Below are positions 32,145-44,032 of a DNA stretch of 64,000 nucleotides, piece by piece (the stretch's first letter is position 1; each line of letters starts with the position of its first letter). The stretch lies in assembly GCF_000519045.1 (NCBI RefSeq), contig NZ_KI912532.1, positions 1,674,001-1,738,000 on the forward strand, given 5' to 3'. The notes beneath the pieces are model-generated. The model ran no database searches. It saw only the letters and a list, made by a program, of their open reading frames with translations, and was not told the origin of the DNA. Source of the stretch: Dechloromonas agitata is5. GTDB taxonomy: Bacteria > Pseudomonadota > Gammaproteobacteria > Burkholderiales > Rhodocyclaceae. A program made the position numbers and the translations under genes.

Positions 32145-33620
32145 ATGACTGAAACCGAATTCAACGCGCTGGCCGCGCAAGGCTACAACCGTATCCCCGT
32201 TTCGCTGGAGACGTTTGCCGACCTCGACACCCCGCTGTCGATCTACATGAAACTGGCCAACGGCCCCTACACCTACCTGCTCGAATCCGTGCAGGGCGGC
32301 GAGCGTTTCGGCCGCTACTCCATCATCGGCCTGGCTGCCCAGACCCGCATTGTGGTCAATGGCCACCAGGTGCTGGTGCTGACCGGGAACCGCATCGCTG
32401 AGCGCGAGGACGATACCAATCCGCTCGACTTCATCGGCAAGTACATGCAGCGCTTCCGTGCCCCGCCGGCCAGCGGCCTGCCGCGTTTCTGCGGTGGTCT
32501 GGTCGGCTGTTTCGGCTACGACACCGTGCGCTATGTCGAAACCCGCTTGACCCGTACGAACAAGCCGGACGAAATCGGCACGCCGGACATCGGCCTGCTG
32601 CTCTCCGAAGAATTGGCTGTCGTCGACAACCTGTCCGGCAAGCTGACCCTGATCGTCTACGCCGAGCCCGGCTTCCCCGGCGCCTACCAGAAGGCGCGTT
32701 CCCGCCTGAAGGAGTTGCTCGGCAAGCTGCGCACGCCAGTGACTTTGCCGGCCGAACAGCCAGTGCATTCCGAGCCGGCGGTATCCACCTTCGGCGAGGC
32801 TGCCTTCAAGCAGGCCGTGCTCAAGGCCAAGCGCTACATCACCGAGGGTGACATCATGCAGGTCGTGCTGTCGCAACGGATGACCAAACCGTTCATGGCC
32901 AGCCCGCTGGCCCTGTACCGCACCCTGCGCAGCCTGAATCCGTCGCCTTACATGTTCTATTTCGACTTCGAGGACTACCATGTCGTCGGCGCCTCGCCGG
33001 AGATCCTGGTACGCCTGGAGGGCGAGCGGGTCACCGTGCGACCGATTGCCGGTACCCGCAAACGCGGTGCTTCGCCGGAAGAGGATGCCGCACTGGCCGT
33101 CGAACTGCTGGCCGATGAGAAGGAACGCGCCGAGCACACCCAGTTGCTCGATCTCGGTCGTAACGACTGCGGCCGCGTCGCCAAGGTCGGTTCGGTCAAG
33201 GTCACCGAAAACATGATCGTCGAGCGTTACTCGCACGTGATGCACATCGTCTCGAACGTCGAAGGCAGGCTGCAGCCCGGTCTCGATGCCCTCGACGTGC
33301 TGCGCGCCACCTTCCCGGCCGGTACCGTGTCCGGCGCCCCCAAGGTGCGGGCCATGGAAATCATCGACGAACTGGAGCCGGTCAAGCGCGGCATCTACGC
33401 CGGCTCGGTCGGCTACCTCAGTTTCAACGGCGACATGGACGTCGCCATCGCCATCCGCACCGGCGTCATCAAGGACAAGAAACTGCATGTCCAGGCCGGG
33501 GCCGGCATCGTCGCGGATTCGAATCCCGAATCGGAATGGCAGGAAACCCAGAACAAGGCCCGGGCCGTGCTACGCGCCGCCGAGCTGGCCGAACAAGGTC
33601 TCGATACCCGCTTCAACTGA
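32145..33620 (+). CDS. trpE: Anthranilate synthase component I
   Basis: 491 residues from the ATG at 32145 with GAGG upstream. The N-terminal [18 protein letters not shown] contains the LLES-type tryptophan feedback-binding element, and the chorismate-binding C-terminal half shows [27 protein letters not shown] and [11 protein letters not shown], then [19 protein letters not shown] and [15 protein letters not shown]. It forms anthranilate from chorismate with ammonia delivered by TrpG. The partner trpG is 1.2 kb downstream, separated by a reverse-strand gene. Confidence 0.97.
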   Translation: MTETEFNALAAQGYNRIPVSLETFADLDTPLSIYMKLANGPYTYLLESVQGGERFGRYSIIGLAAQTRIVVNGHQVLVLTGNRIAEREDDTNPLDFIGKYMQRFRAPPASGLPRFCGGLVGCFGYDTVRYVETRLTRTNKPDEIGTPDIGLLLSEELAVVDNLSGKLTLIVYAEPGFPGAYQKARSRLKELLGKLRTPVTLPAEQPVHSEPAVSTFGEAAFKQAVLKAKRYITEGDIMQVVLSQRMTKPFMASPLALYRTLRSLNPSPYMFYFDFEDYHVVGASPEILVRLEGERVTVRPIAGTRKRGASPEEDAALAVELLADEKERAEHTQLLDLGRNDCGRVAKVGSVKVTENMIVERYSHVMHIVSNVEGRLQPGLDALDVLRATFPAGTVSGAPKVRAMEIIDELEPVKRGIYAGSVGYLSFNGDMDVAIAIRTGVIKDKKLHVQAGAGIVADSNPESEWQETQNKARAVLRAAELAEQGLDTRFN

Positions 33621-33641
33621 GCGGGGGCAGCATGTTCGCGC

Positions 33642-33668
33642 AAAAAAGCCGCTCATTCGGAGCGGCTT
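33642..33668 (-). terminator. Intrinsic terminator of the glycosyltransferase gene (reverse strand)
   Basis: AAGCCGCTC (33646-33654), loop ATTCG, GAGCGGCTT (33660-33668). On the reverse strand the 9-bp stem is followed directly by T6 (33642-33647). It may also slow forward transcription from trpE. Confidence 0.8.
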
Positions 33669-33691
33669 CTCGGGCTGCCTTGGCGGGTGGT

Positions 33692-34702
33692 TCAGTCTGG
33701 CTGGTGCCAGGCTTCGTCGGCAGCCAGTTCCGGCATCTGGCGCGCCGAGTAGGAACGGACGGTGCCCGACTCGAAATAGATGCGGGCGAGCAGCTCGGAC
33801 AGCACGCCGGTGGTGATGAAATGTACGCCGGCGATCAGTGTGCCGATGCCGACAATGAGCAGCGGCCGGCCGCCGATCGACTCGCCCAGTCCGAACTTCA
33901 CCCAGGCCAGCCAGGCCAGCACCAGGCCGGAAATGGCGGTCAGCGCCAGGCCGATGCTGCCGAAGAAATGGCCGGGGCGGGCACGGAAGCGCATGAAGAA
34001 ATAAACCGCGATCAGGTCGAGGATGACACGGAAGGTGCGCGAAATACCGTACTTGGAAACGCCAGCCGTGCGGGCGTGGTGCGTCGTCGGCTCCTCGGCG
34101 ATGCGGCGCGGCGTCGTCACGGTCGCCATCCAGGCCGGGATGAAGCGGTGCATTTCACCGTACAGGCGGACGCGCTTGATCACGTCGCCGCGATAGGCCT
34201 TCAGGCTGCAGCCGTAGTCGCGCAGCTTGACACCGGTCATGCGGGCGATCAGGCGGTTGGCGATCTTCGACGGAATCTTGCGCAGGAACAGGCCGTCCTG
34301 GCGGTTCTGCCGCCAGCCGGCGACCAGGTCGAGGTCTTCATTGAGCAGGCGGGCGACCATCCGCGGAATGTCCACTGGGTCGTTCTGCAGGTCGCCGTCC
34401 ATGGTCACGATCACGTCGCCGCGCGCTGCATCCAGGCCAGCCTGCATGGCGGCGGTCTGCTTGAAGTTGCGGGTCAGTTCGACGACGCGGACATGCGGCC
34501 CATATTCGCGCGCACACTGCATGGCGCGATCCACCGTCGCATCGCTGCTGCCGTCGTCGACCAGCACCAGTTCCCACGGATGCTGGTAACCGGCCAGCGC
34601 CTCATGCACCCGCTTGACCAGCGGCGCGATGTTGTCTTCCTCGTTGTAGAACGGGACGACGATGGAGAGGCTGTGCGGCGGAATGGAGAGAGCGGCGGTC
34701 AT
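33692..34702 (-). CDS. Family 2 glycosyltransferase with C-terminal membrane helices (GtrB/DPM1/ArnC-like)
   Basis: 336 residues from the ATG complement at 34702. The GT2 domain is clear: SIVVPFYNEEDNIAPLV (about 13-29), VLVDDGSSDAT (about 48-58), VTMDGDLQNDP with the metal-binding DxD-like D-G-D, and the late RDYGCSLKAYRGDV. Two transmembrane helices (about 240-260 and 275-300) place it at the inner membrane. Such enzymes transfer sugars from nucleotide donors to polyprenyl phosphate. It lies between trpE and trpG on the other strand. The exact sugar is unknown; an ATG nine codons upstream is a second possible start. Confidence 0.85.
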   Translation of the reverse strand: MTAALSIPPHSLSIVVPFYNEEDNIAPLVKRVHEALAGYQHPWELVLVDDGSSDATVDRAMQCAREYGPHVRVVELTRNFKQTAAMQAGLDAARGDVIVTMDGDLQNDPVDIPRMVARLLNEDLDLVAGWRQNRQDGLFLRKIPSKIANRLIARMTGVKLRDYGCSLKAYRGDVIKRVRLYGEMHRFIPAWMATVTTPRRIAEEPTTHHARTAGVSKYGISRTFRVILDLIAVYFFMRFRARPGHFFGSIGLALTAISGLVLAWLAWVKFGLGESIGGRPLLIVGIGTLIAGVHFITTGVLSELLARIYFESGTVRSYSARQMPELAADEAWHQPD

Positions 34703-34776
34703 AAACGGGTCCGGCGGGAAAGGGCGCATTTTAGCGTGAAAGCATGCTCCTTCGCCTGCCCGGCGTGTCGCCGAGG

Positions 34777-34782
34777 TAGAAT
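34777..34782 (+). promoter_or_regulatory. Candidate -10 element for trpGDC
   Basis: TAGAAT at 34777-34782, 34 bases before the trpG ATG, in the divergent gap with the glycosyltransferase. No clear -35 is seen. A promoter is required here because the upstream gene runs the other way. Confidence 0.4.
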
Positions 34783-34816
34783 TCATGACTAACCAAACAG
34801 GCAAGGAATCAACAGC

Positions 34817-35389
34817 ATGCTGCTGATGATCGATAATTACGACAGCTTCACCTACAACATCGTCCAGTATTTCGGCGAGCTCGGGCAGGACGTCCGGGTG
34901 TTCCGCAACGATGCGATCACGCTGGCCGAGATCGCCCGGCTCAAGCCCGATTATCTGGTCATTTCTCCCGGCCCCTGCGCGCCGGCCCAGGCCGGTATCT
35001 CGCTTGCCGCGATCAAGGAATTCGCCGGCAAGATTCCGTTGCTCGGCGTCTGTCTCGGCCACCAGTCCATCGGCGAAGCCTTCGGCGGCAAGATCGTGCA
35101 CGCCAAGCAGCTGATGCACGGCAAGGTGTCGCCAGTGCATCACAAGGATATCGGCGTCTTCAAGGGCTTGCCCAACCCGCTGACTTGCACGCGCTACCAC
35201 TCGCTGGCCATCGAGCGCGAATCGCTGCCCGATTGCCTGGAGATCACCGCCTGGACGGACGATGGCGAGATCATGGGCGTTCGCCACAAGACGCTGGCGG
35301 TCGAGGGCGTCCAGTTTCACCCCGAATCCATCCTGACCGAGCGCGGTCACGACCTGTTGAAGAATTTCCTCGAGGAACACCAGAAATGA
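34817..35389 (+). CDS. trpG: Anthranilate synthase glutamine amidotransferase component II
   Basis: 190 residues. Class I glutamine amidotransferase with the catalytic triad: C79 in [16 protein letters not shown], His and Glu in [11 protein letters not shown] near the C-terminus. The opening [19 protein letters not shown] is characteristic of TrpG/PabA. It releases ammonia from glutamine for TrpE; in many proteobacteria one subunit serves both TrpE and PabB, which may apply here. Its stop overlaps the trpD start by four bases. Confidence 0.97.
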   Translation: MLLMIDNYDSFTYNIVQYFGELGQDVRVFRNDAITLAEIARLKPDYLVISPGPCAPAQAGISLAAIKEFAGKIPLLGVCLGHQSIGEAFGGKIVHAKQLMHGKVSPVHHKDIGVFKGLPNPLTCTRYHSLAIERESLPDCLEITAWTDDGEIMGVRHKTLAVEGVQFHPESILTERGHDLLKNFLEEHQK

Positions 35390-36414
35390 CCCCGCAAGCC
35401 GCCCTGCAGCGTGTCATCGAGCACCGCGAAATCTTCCATGACGAAATGATCTCCCTGATGCGCCAGATCATGGGCGGCGAGGTGTCGCCGGTCATGATCG
35501 CCGCCATCATCACCGGGCTGCGCGTCAAGAAGGAAACCATCGGCGAGATTGCCGCCGCCGCCAGCGTCATGCGGGAGTTGGCGACGCCGGTCAAGGTGCC
35601 TTATGACAAGCATTTTGTCGATATCGTTGGCACCGGGGGCGATGCGGCCCATACCTTCAATATCTCCTCGACCTCGGCCTTCGTCGTGGCCGCCGCCGGC
35701 GGCAGGGTCGCCAAGCACGGCGGGCGGAGCGTGTCGTCCAGTTCCGGCGCGGCCGACGTGCTGGAGGCGCTCGGTGCCAACATCATGCTGTCGCCCGAAC
35801 AGGTTGCCGCCTGTATCGCGGAAACCGGCTTTGGCTTCATGTTCGCGCCGAATCATCACAGCGCCATGAAGCACGTCGCGCCGGTTCGTCGCGAGATGGG
35901 GGTCCGTACCATCTTCAACATTCTCGGCCCGCTGACCAATCCGGCCGGTGCGCCGAACACCCTGATGGGGGTTTTCCATCCCGACCTCGTCGGCATTCTT
36001 GTGCGCGTCATGCAGCGCCTGGGCGCCGAGCGCGTGCTGGTTGTGCACGGCAAGGATTGCCTGGACGAAATTTCCCTCGGTGCCGCCACCATGGTCGGTG
36101 AACTGAAGGATGGTGAAGTCCGTGAGTACGAGATCCATCCGGAAGACTATGGCTTGCAGATGCAGTCCTTGCGCCAGTTGCGCGTCGGCAGCGCCGGGGA
36201 ATCCCGGGAAATGCTGCTCGGCGTTCTTGCCAACCAGCCCGGTGCGGCACGCGAAATTGTCTGCCTCAACGCCGGTGCCGCGCTCTATGTCGCCAATGTG
36301 GCGGAAAGCATCGGCGACGGTATCGCCAAGGCCCGCGAAGCCATCGCCAGCGGCGCGGCGCGCGCCAAGCTCGACCAGTTCGTGCAATGCACGCAACGAT
36401 TGGGTGGTCGGTGA
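35386..36414 (+). CDS. trpD: Anthranilate phosphoribosyltransferase
   Basis: 342 residues from the ATG at 35386 overlapping the trpG stop. The PRPP-binding glycine loop [17 protein letters not shown] (about 80-96), [21 protein letters not shown] (about 110-130) and the [26 protein letters not shown] block (about 162-187) are canonical. It joins anthranilate and PRPP in the second tryptophan-specific step. The stop overlaps trpC by one base. Confidence 0.97.
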   Translation: MTPQAALQRVIEHREIFHDEMISLMRQIMGGEVSPVMIAAIITGLRVKKETIGEIAAAASVMRELATPVKVPYDKHFVDIVGTGGDAAHTFNISSTSAFVVAAAGGRVAKHGGRSVSSSSGAADVLEALGANIMLSPEQVAACIAETGFGFMFAPNHHSAMKHVAPVRREMGVRTIFNILGPLTNPAGAPNTLMGVFHPDLVGILVRVMQRLGAERVLVVHGKDCLDEISLGAATMVGELKDGEVREYEIHPEDYGLQMQSLRQLRVGSAGESREMLLGVLANQPGAAREIVCLNAGAALYVANVAESIGDGIAKAREAIASGAARAKLDQFVQCTQRLGGR

Positions 36415-37202
36415 TGGCTGATATTCTCGATAAAATCGTCGCGACCAAGTACGAAGAGGTCGCCGCCGCAAGGGCAGTCAAGCCGTTGGCCGCAGTCGAG
36501 GTCGAAGCGGCCGCCCAGGCGGCGCCGCGCGATTTCGTGGGCGCCATCCGCCGCAAGATTGCCGCCGGCCAGCCAGCCGTCATCGCCGAGATCAAGAAGG
36601 CCAGCCCTTCCAAGGGCATTATTCGCCCGGATTTCAAACCGGCCGACATCGCCCGCAGCTACGAGCAGCACGGCGCAGCCTGTCTGTCGGTGCTGACCGA
36701 CCGTCAATACTTCCAAGGCTGCCCGGAATATTTGCAGCAAGCCCGTGCCGCATGCAATCTGCCGGTGCTACGCAAGGACTTCATGGTCGACGCCTACCAG
36801 GTCGCCGAAGCGCGGGCGATGGGGGCCGATGCCATCCTGCTTATCGCCGCTGCTCTGAGCCTGCCCGACATGCAGGCGCTTGAAGCACAGGCCATGGGCT
36901 ACGGCATGGCCGTGTTGGTCGAGGTCCACAACGGGGAAGAACTCGATGTCGCGCTACAGCTGCAGACGCCGTTGCTCGGTATCAATAACCGTAACCTGCG
37001 TACTTTCGACGTCACGCTCGATACCACCCTCGGGCTGCTGTCCCGCATTCCGCATGACCGCATCGTCGTGACCGAAAGCGGCATCCTCAAGTCGGACGAT
37101 GTCGCTTTGATGCGTACCAACAAGGTCGATGCCTTCCTGGTCGGCGAAGCCTTCATGCGGGCCAGCGAGCCGGGGGAAGAACTCGCCCGCTTGTTTGCGT
37201 GA
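36414..37202 (+). CDS. trpC: Indole-3-glycerol phosphate synthase
   Basis: 262 residues from the ATG at 36414. TIM barrel with the catalytic lysines and glutamates in [17 protein letters not shown] (about 59-75), [22 protein letters not shown] (about 121-142), [13 protein letters not shown] (about 188-200) and VTESGI (about 220-225). It is the separate, monofunctional TrpC type, not fused to TrpF as in enterics. trpF, trpB and trpA are not in the window. Confidence 0.97.
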   Translation: MADILDKIVATKYEEVAAARAVKPLAAVEVEAAAQAAPRDFVGAIRRKIAAGQPAVIAEIKKASPSKGIIRPDFKPADIARSYEQHGAACLSVLTDRQYFQGCPEYLQQARAACNLPVLRKDFMVDAYQVAEARAMGADAILLIAAALSLPDMQALEAQAMGYGMAVLVEVHNGEELDVALQLQTPLLGINNRNLRTFDVTLDTTLGLLSRIPHDRIVVTESGILKSDDVALMRTNKVDAFLVGEAFMRASEPGEELARLFA

Positions 37203-37550
37203 GGATATCCGGGCTGGGCTTCTCCGCAGTTACCTGACAATTTACTGGCCCTAATTAAAAAAGCCATCATTCCGGTTGGCCAGCCGTCAGCCAACGCTGT
37301 TGGCTCTCCAATTTAATCGAGGGGGGGCTTGGAAACCCCCGTCTGCCAGGTTGGAAAGGCTTTTCGCTCGGTCTGGCAGATGTGTTGCGCCAATGCAACA
37401 AAGGGCGGTTTTAGTGTGGCAACGACGCATTCGAAGGTTGCTGCCGGCTTTGGCTCTTTGCGACAATCGACGCAACTTCTCGATCCGAGAGGTAAAGCTT
37501 GGTCTGGCCCGCGGGTCAGATCAAAAACTAACCACTAAGGAGATTTTCTG
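37203..37550 (+). other. Regulatory gap between trpC and the porin gene, rich in small dyads
   Basis: No gene seen. It contains a perfect hairpin AGCCAAC-GCT-GTTGGCT (37289-37305) that may end trp transcripts though the T-run is poor, a G-rich hairpin (37323-37340, GGGGG with CCCCC), and two dyads of related sequence: GTTGC...GCAAC (37384-37399) and TTGCG...CGCAA (37458-37475). A strong ribosome site AAGGAG (37538-37543) precedes the porin. No promoter was identified with confidence. Confidence 0.5.
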
Positions 37551-38720
37551 ATGCAAAAGAAGATTATCGCTCTGGCAGTTGCTGCTCTGGCTTCTTCGGC
37601 CGCTTTCGCCCAAACCAACGTCACCATCTACGGCGTTGCTGACGCAACCTTCGACAGCGTTCGCGCTACTGGTTCGACTGGCAACAGCGATCGCCTGGAT
37701 TACAACAACCGCAATCGCGTTACCGCCAACTCTTCCTACATCGGTTTCAAGGGTGTTGAAGATCTGGGCAACGGTCTGAAGGCTGTCTTCCAGTTCGAAA
37801 ACGGTCTGACCACCGAAAACGGCGCTGCTGGCGTTTGGAACAACCGCGACTCCTACGTTGGTCTGTCCAGCAACTACGGCACCCTGCTGATGGGTAACCT
37901 GACTGGCCCGACCCGCGCTCTGGGTGCCAAGTTTGACGTTAACACTGGCGCTACTGGCATTGGTGCTAACACCGCTCTGCTGGGCAAGCTGGGTGGTGGT
38001 GCTGGTGCAGGTGCTTTCGACCAGCGCATCAACAACGCTATCGCTTACGTTTCCCCGAACTTCGCTGGCTTCAGCGGTGTTATCGGCTACTCCACTGGCC
38101 TGACCAATACCTTCAACGGTACCGCGCTGGCTGGTCGTGAGTCTATGGGTCAAGATAATGCCAACCAAGGTAACACCGCTTGGACCCTGGGCCTGAACTA
38201 TGAAACTGGCCCGATCTATGCTGGTTATGCTTACACCGCCGTGAATGCCGCGGGTAATGGTTCCCTGGCTTCTGATGGCCTGGCCGCCGGCTGGAACAAG
38301 CTGGACGATCACCGCGCTGCCGTTATGTACAAGGCTGCCTTCGGTCAAGTGGGCGTTCTGTTTGACCGTGCTCGTATCAACCTGACCAACGGCGACGATC
38401 TGAAGCAAAACGTTTGGTATCTGTCTGGTAAGTTCAACGTTGGTCGCGGTGCTGTTCTGGCTCAGTGGGGTCACGCGGGCGACGTCAAGAACAACGTGCA
38501 AGATCAGGAAGGTGCTAACCACTACGTTCTGGGCTACGAGCACAACCTGTCCAAGCGTACCGTCCTGAAGGCTGTTTATAGCCGCATCAACAACAAGAAC
38601 AACGCTAACTACGACTACATGTACGGTGTTTCCAACGCTAACTCCACCGCCACTACCGCTGGTGTTGCTGATGGCGCTGCCGTTCAAGGTTTCTCCTTCG
38701 GCGTACGTCACTCCTTCTAA
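37551..38720 (+). CDS. Major outer-membrane porin (betaproteobacterial general porin)
   Basis: 389 residues. Signal peptide MQKKIIALAVAALASSAAFA, then the start of the mature chain QTNVTIYGVADATFD that is characteristic of Burkholderia/Neisseria-type trimeric porins, regularly alternating beta-strands and a C-terminal Phe (VRHSF) needed for BAM recognition. Codon choice is strikingly different from neighbours: GCT, GTT, GGT and AAC dominate, as in very highly expressed genes. The gene has its own strong terminator. Which solutes pass is not readable. Confidence 0.95.
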   Translation: MQKKIIALAVAALASSAAFAQTNVTIYGVADATFDSVRATGSTGNSDRLDYNNRNRVTANSSYIGFKGVEDLGNGLKAVFQFENGLTTENGAAGVWNNRDSYVGLSSNYGTLLMGNLTGPTRALGAKFDVNTGATGIGANTALLGKLGGGAGAGAFDQRINNAIAYVSPNFAGFSGVIGYSTGLTNTFNGTALAGRESMGQDNANQGNTAWTLGLNYETGPIYAGYAYTAVNAAGNGSLASDGLAAGWNKLDDHRAAVMYKAAFGQVGVLFDRARINLTNGDDLKQNVWYLSGKFNVGRGAVLAQWGHAGDVKNNVQDQEGANHYVLGYEHNLSKRTVLKAVYSRINNKNNANYDYMYGVSNANSTATTAGVADGAAVQGFSFGVRHSF

Positions 38721-38745
38721 TCTGGCTTAAACCAGATCTAGATAC

Positions 38746-38773
38746 AAAAACGGGAGCTTCGGCTCCCGTTTTT
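38746..38773 (+). terminator. Intrinsic terminator of the porin gene
   Basis: AAAAACGGGAGC (38746-38757), TTCG tetraloop, GCTCCCGTTTTT (38762-38773). A stable UUCG loop with flanking A and T runs, usable in both directions. Confidence 0.92.
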
Positions 38774-39205
38774 CTTTGAGGTGTCAGATTCTGTCGATGC
38801 CTTTCAGCAACCGCTGAACTGGACCAATCACTATGCTCCTCCTCGTGGTGCGGTGATTCCCGGTTAACTCAACTCTGAGCCATTCGCCGTTGCGTTAGTC
38901 CTGAAGCAACAAATCCGCGGGGTGCCCAAGTCTCTTACTTGGCAGACGTATTTGCCGTATTTGGGCGGATTTCTTGATTTCAATTGAGATAGTCTGCTCC
39001 GCCTGTTGCGCCCAAAATCACGCCGCAGACTTTGGCGACGGTCAAGGTAAACAGGGGGAGACCTCAGTTTTGCCGGTTTCGGCAGGAGAGCAGCATAGGG
39101 ATGCTTGAATTCTTACGCCAAAGCGCTGTCCAATAAGTGGGCTGATGACTTGCTGTTCTCGGGGGGGGGGGCGTAGTGAGCGCCGTATCTGAAGTTGTCC
39201 CTTTT
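38774..39205. other. Gene-poor, decayed-looking gap with an 11-G run
   Basis: 432 bases without a convincing gene and less GC-rich than its surroundings. It holds two consecutive in-frame open stretches (about 38777-38986) broken by one TAA, a hairpin CCAAGT-CTCTT-ACTTGG (38926-38942), a 27-codon reverse-strand remnant (38980-39063) and a run of 11 G (39161-39171). The proB stop lies immediately right of it. Confidence 0.5.
39161..39171. repeat. Homopolymer run of 11 G
   Basis: Eleven consecutive G at 39161-39171, by far the longest mononucleotide run in the window, 35 bases downstream of the proB stop (proB is on the reverse strand). Such runs slip during replication. Confidence 0.9.
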
Positions 39206-41546
<2,341 letters not shown>

Positions 41547-41568
41547 CTGATTCTTCCGCCGGGCCGAA

Positions 41569-41832
41569 TTATTCGGCGGCCGGAACGATCGACACGGTGC
41601 GGCGCTTCTTTTCACCCTTGACGGTGAACTGGATCACGCCGTCCTTCAGGGCGAACAGGGTGTGATCCTTGCCGCAGCCAACGTTTTCGCCCGGGTGGAA
41701 TTCGGTGCCGCGCTGGCGAACGATGATGTTGCCAGCCAGGACGAATTGACCGCCGTAGCGCTTGACGCCCAGTCGTTGTGCCTGTGAGTCGCGGCCGTTA
41801 CGCGAACTACCGCCTGCCTTTTTGTGTGCCAT
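41569..41832 (-). CDS. rpmA: 50S ribosomal protein L27
   Basis: 87 residues, full length. Starts [24 protein letters not shown], the conserved N-terminal tail that reaches the peptidyl-transferase centre, without the Firmicute-type cleaved extension. The core [25 protein letters not shown] is typical. It lies 22 bases downstream of rplU in the usual L21-L27-Obg order. Confidence 0.98.
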   Translation of the reverse strand: MAHKKAGGSSRNGRDSQAQRLGVKRYGGQFVLAGNIIVRQRGTEFHPGENVGCGKDHTLFALKDGVIQFTVKGEKKRRTVSIVPAAE

Positions 41833-41854
41833 TTAACTAGCTCCTTGTCTGAAC

Positions 41855-42166
41855 TTAGGCAGCGATCGTGTCGATGCGCAGTTCGGTGTAGTTCTGACGA
41901 TGGCCCTGACGCTTCTGGTAGTGCTTGCGACGGCGCATCTTGAAAATCTTGACCTTGTCGTGACGGCCGTGGGAAACCACGGTGCACTTGACGGTGGCGC
42001 CAGCAAGGAAGGGGGCGCCGATCTTCACGGACTCGCCTTCACCTACCATGAGGATCTGATCGAGCGTGACTTCTGCGCCAACGTCTGCCGGTATCTGTTC
42101 TACTTTGAGTTTTTGGCCAGCGGAAACGCGATACTGCTTGCCGCCGGTTTTTATGACCGCATACAT
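41855..42166 (-). CDS. rplU: 50S ribosomal protein L21
   Basis: 103 residues. Opens [20 protein letters not shown], with the late [22 protein letters not shown] basic region that contacts 23S rRNA. First gene of the rplU-rpmA-obgE-proB transcript. The region before it has a strong promoter on the reverse strand. Confidence 0.98.
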   Translation of the reverse strand: MYAVIKTGGKQYRVSAGQKLKVEQIPADVGAEVTLDQILMVGEGESVKIGAPFLAGATVKCTVVSHGRHDKVKIFKMRRRKHYQKRQGHRQNYTELRIDTIAA

Positions 42167-42213
42167 GGGTTGGACTCCGAAATTAATACAAAGGGTACTA
42201 CGAAGAACCGCGC

Positions 42214-42241
42214 ATTATACGGAGAAACTCCGATAAGTCAA
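42214..42241 (-). promoter_or_regulatory. Promoter of rplU-rpmA-obgE-proB
   Basis: On the reverse strand TTGACT (42241-42236), 16-bp spacer, TATAAT (42219-42214): the best sigma-70 consensus match I found in the window, about 48 bases before the rplU start. Fits a ribosomal protein operon. Confidence 0.75.
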
Positions 42242-42259
42242 AGGGTTTTCAATGGCTTA

Positions 42260-42268
42260 TGGTAGACT
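42260..42268 (+). promoter_or_regulatory. Extended -10 promoter of the FKBP gene
   Basis: TGGTAGACT (hexamer 42263-42268), 26 bases before the start codon and divergent from the rplU promoter. Confidence 0.4.
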
Positions 42269-42294
42269 TCCCGCCTTTCGCAAAGGAGCGTTTC

Positions 42295-42639
42295 ATGGCT
42301 GAGATCACCACTGCCTCCGGGCTGGTTTATGAGGATACCGTCGTCGGCGAAGGCGCCGAGGCCAAGGCCGGTCATTTCGTGACCGTGCATTACACCGGCT
42401 GGCTGACCAACGGCAGCAAGTTCGATTCCAGCAAGGATCGCAACGATCCCTTCCAGTTCCCGCTCGGCCAGGGCCATGTGATCAAGGGCTGGGACGAGGG
42501 CGTGCAGGGCATGAAGATCGGTGGCGCCCGCAAGCTGACCATTCCGGCCCACCTGGGCTACGGTGCCCGGGGAGCCGGCGGTGTGATTCCGCCGAACGCG
42601 ACGCTGGTTTTCGAGGTTGAGCTGCTCGACCTGCAATGA
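42295..42639 (+). CDS. FKBP-type peptidyl-prolyl cis-trans isomerase
   Basis: 114 residues from the ATG at 42295 with AAGGAG upstream (42283-42288). A single FKBP domain without signal peptide: [57 protein letters not shown] and [16 protein letters not shown] are all conserved, including the tryptophan at the base of the active site. Probably a cytoplasmic proline isomerase and chaperone. Its stop overlaps the next gene by four bases. Confidence 0.95.
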   Translation: MAEITTASGLVYEDTVVGEGAEAKAGHFVTVHYTGWLTNGSKFDSSKDRNDPFQFPLGQGHVIKGWDEGVQGMKIGGARKLTIPAHLGYGARGAGGVIPPNATLVFEVELLDLQ

Positions 42640-43961
42640 GCGAATCAGGCAAGGATAATCCGGGCGACCCGTGGGCCAAGTGGCGCAAGCCGGAGGCCGG
42701 CGCCACGAAGGTCGACCGGAAAGGCGAGCCCAAGTCGGAAGCCAGGCCTGCCGCGCCGCCGGTTGAGTCGGCGGCCGCCGAGCCGCTGGCTGACAAGCCG
42801 GCAGCGAACCCTTCCGGCACGCTGGGGGTGAACAAGGCGGCGCTGGGCGAGCCAGGGGCGCGCAAACGCCCGCTGCGCGGCGGCGCCTTGCCGCGCAAGC
42901 CGCGTTCAGGCGTGACTGAAACGTCTGGCGCGCCACCGCGCGAAAAAACGTCGGGTGCTTCTGGCAAGCCGGCCGAGCGCAAGGCGGATCGTCCGGATGC
43001 TCTGCGCAAGCCGCGTCCGGAGTCCGTTGCCGGCGAAAATCCGTGGGCGCCTGCTGGCAAGCCCCGGGAAGTGCGGGGCGACCGGCGGGACGAGCGCGTT
43101 GCCCGGCCGGTCAAGGCGACTGCGCCGTCCGCGGAGAGCCCCTGGGCATCGGCCGGCAAGCCGGCCGAGCGGCGCCCGGTTCGACCGGTAGACAAGGGGC
43201 CCGTTACGGCACCGGTTGCCCGGGCCGATGCACCGAGCGGTGTCCGCCTGTCCAAGGTGATGTCCGAACGCGGCCTGTGTTCGCGCCGCGAGGCTGACCT
43301 GTGGATCGAGCGCGGCTGGGTGTTCGTCAATGGTGAGCAGATCAGCGAACTGGGTACACGCATCGATCCGTCGGCGGACATCACGATTTCGAAGGCAGCG
43401 CAGAAGGATCAGGCCAAGCAGGTCACTATCCTGTTGCACAAGCCGGTCGGTTACGTTTCCGGCCAGCCGGAACCCGGTTGCATTCCAGCCGTCACGCTGA
43501 TTACGCCGGAAACCCAGGTGGTGCAGTCGGGCGACCCGGAATTCAAGCCGTGGATGCTGCGTGGCCTGGCCCCGGCCGGGCGGCTGGACGTCGATTCGAC
43601 CGGTCTGCTGGTGCTGACCAGCGACGGTCGGGTAGCCAAGCGGCTGATCGGCGAGGACAGCCAGGCCGAAAAGGAATACCTGGTGCGCGTTTCCGGCGAG
43701 ATGATCAAGGGCGGCCTCGACTTGTTGCGCCATGGCCTGGAACTTGACGGCAAGCCGTTGAAGCCGGCCTGGGTCAAGCAGCTCAATGAGGACCAGTTGC
43801 ACTTCATCCTCAAGGAAGGCAAGAAGCGGCAGATTCGTCGCATGTGCGAACTGGTCGGCTTGAAGGTGATTGGCCTGAAGCGCGTGCGCATCGGCCGGAT
43901 TCGCCTGGGCGACCTGCCGTTGGGGCAGTGGCGCTTCCTGCGCGAGGGCGAGGCCTTCTGA
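42636..43961 (+). CDS. rluF: rRNA/tRNA pseudouridine synthase of the RsuA/RluF group with a long disordered N-terminal extension
   Basis: 441 residues. Residues about 1-195 are low-complexity (Pro, Ala, Lys, Arg, Gly) with repeated units such as [20 protein letters not shown] and GKPAERK. Then an S4 RNA-binding domain ([22 protein letters not shown], about 204-225), HKPVGYVSG, the catalytic GRLDVDSTG (D318) and the C-terminal [10 protein letters not shown] and LPLGQWRFL blocks, closest to RluF of E. coli. It isomerises uridine in 23S rRNA (and possibly tRNA-Tyr). The extension is absent from E. coli RluF. Exact target unproven. Confidence 0.88.
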   Translation: MSESGKDNPGDPWAKWRKPEAGATKVDRKGEPKSEARPAAPPVESAAAEPLADKPAANPSGTLGVNKAALGEPGARKRPLRGGALPRKPRSGVTETSGAPPREKTSGASGKPAERKADRPDALRKPRPESVAGENPWAPAGKPREVRGDRRDERVARPVKATAPSAESPWASAGKPAERRPVRPVDKGPVTAPVARADAPSGVRLSKVMSERGLCSRREADLWIERGWVFVNGEQISELGTRIDPSADITISKAAQKDQAKQVTILLHKPVGYVSGQPEPGCIPAVTLITPETQVVQSGDPEFKPWMLRGLAPAGRLDVDSTGLLVLTSDGRVAKRLIGEDSQAEKEYLVRVSGEMIKGGLDLLRHGLELDGKPLKPAWVKQLNEDQLHFILKEGKKRQIRRMCELVGLKVIGLKRVRIGRIRLGDLPLGQWRFLREGEAF

Positions 43962-43986
43962 TTGGAGGCTGCCCGTTCCCTCAATG

Positions 43987-44013
43987 AAAACGCCGGCTCG
44001 CAGCCGGCGTTTT
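43987..44013 (+). terminator. Intrinsic terminator after the pseudouridine synthase gene
   Basis: AAAACGCCGGCT (43987-43998), loop CGC, AGCCGGCGTTTT (44002-44013) with further T. It also lies 20 bases past the stop of the convergent hydratase gene and works in both directions. Confidence 0.92.
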
Positions 44014-44032
44014 TGTTTGGGAGCAGCGGCGA

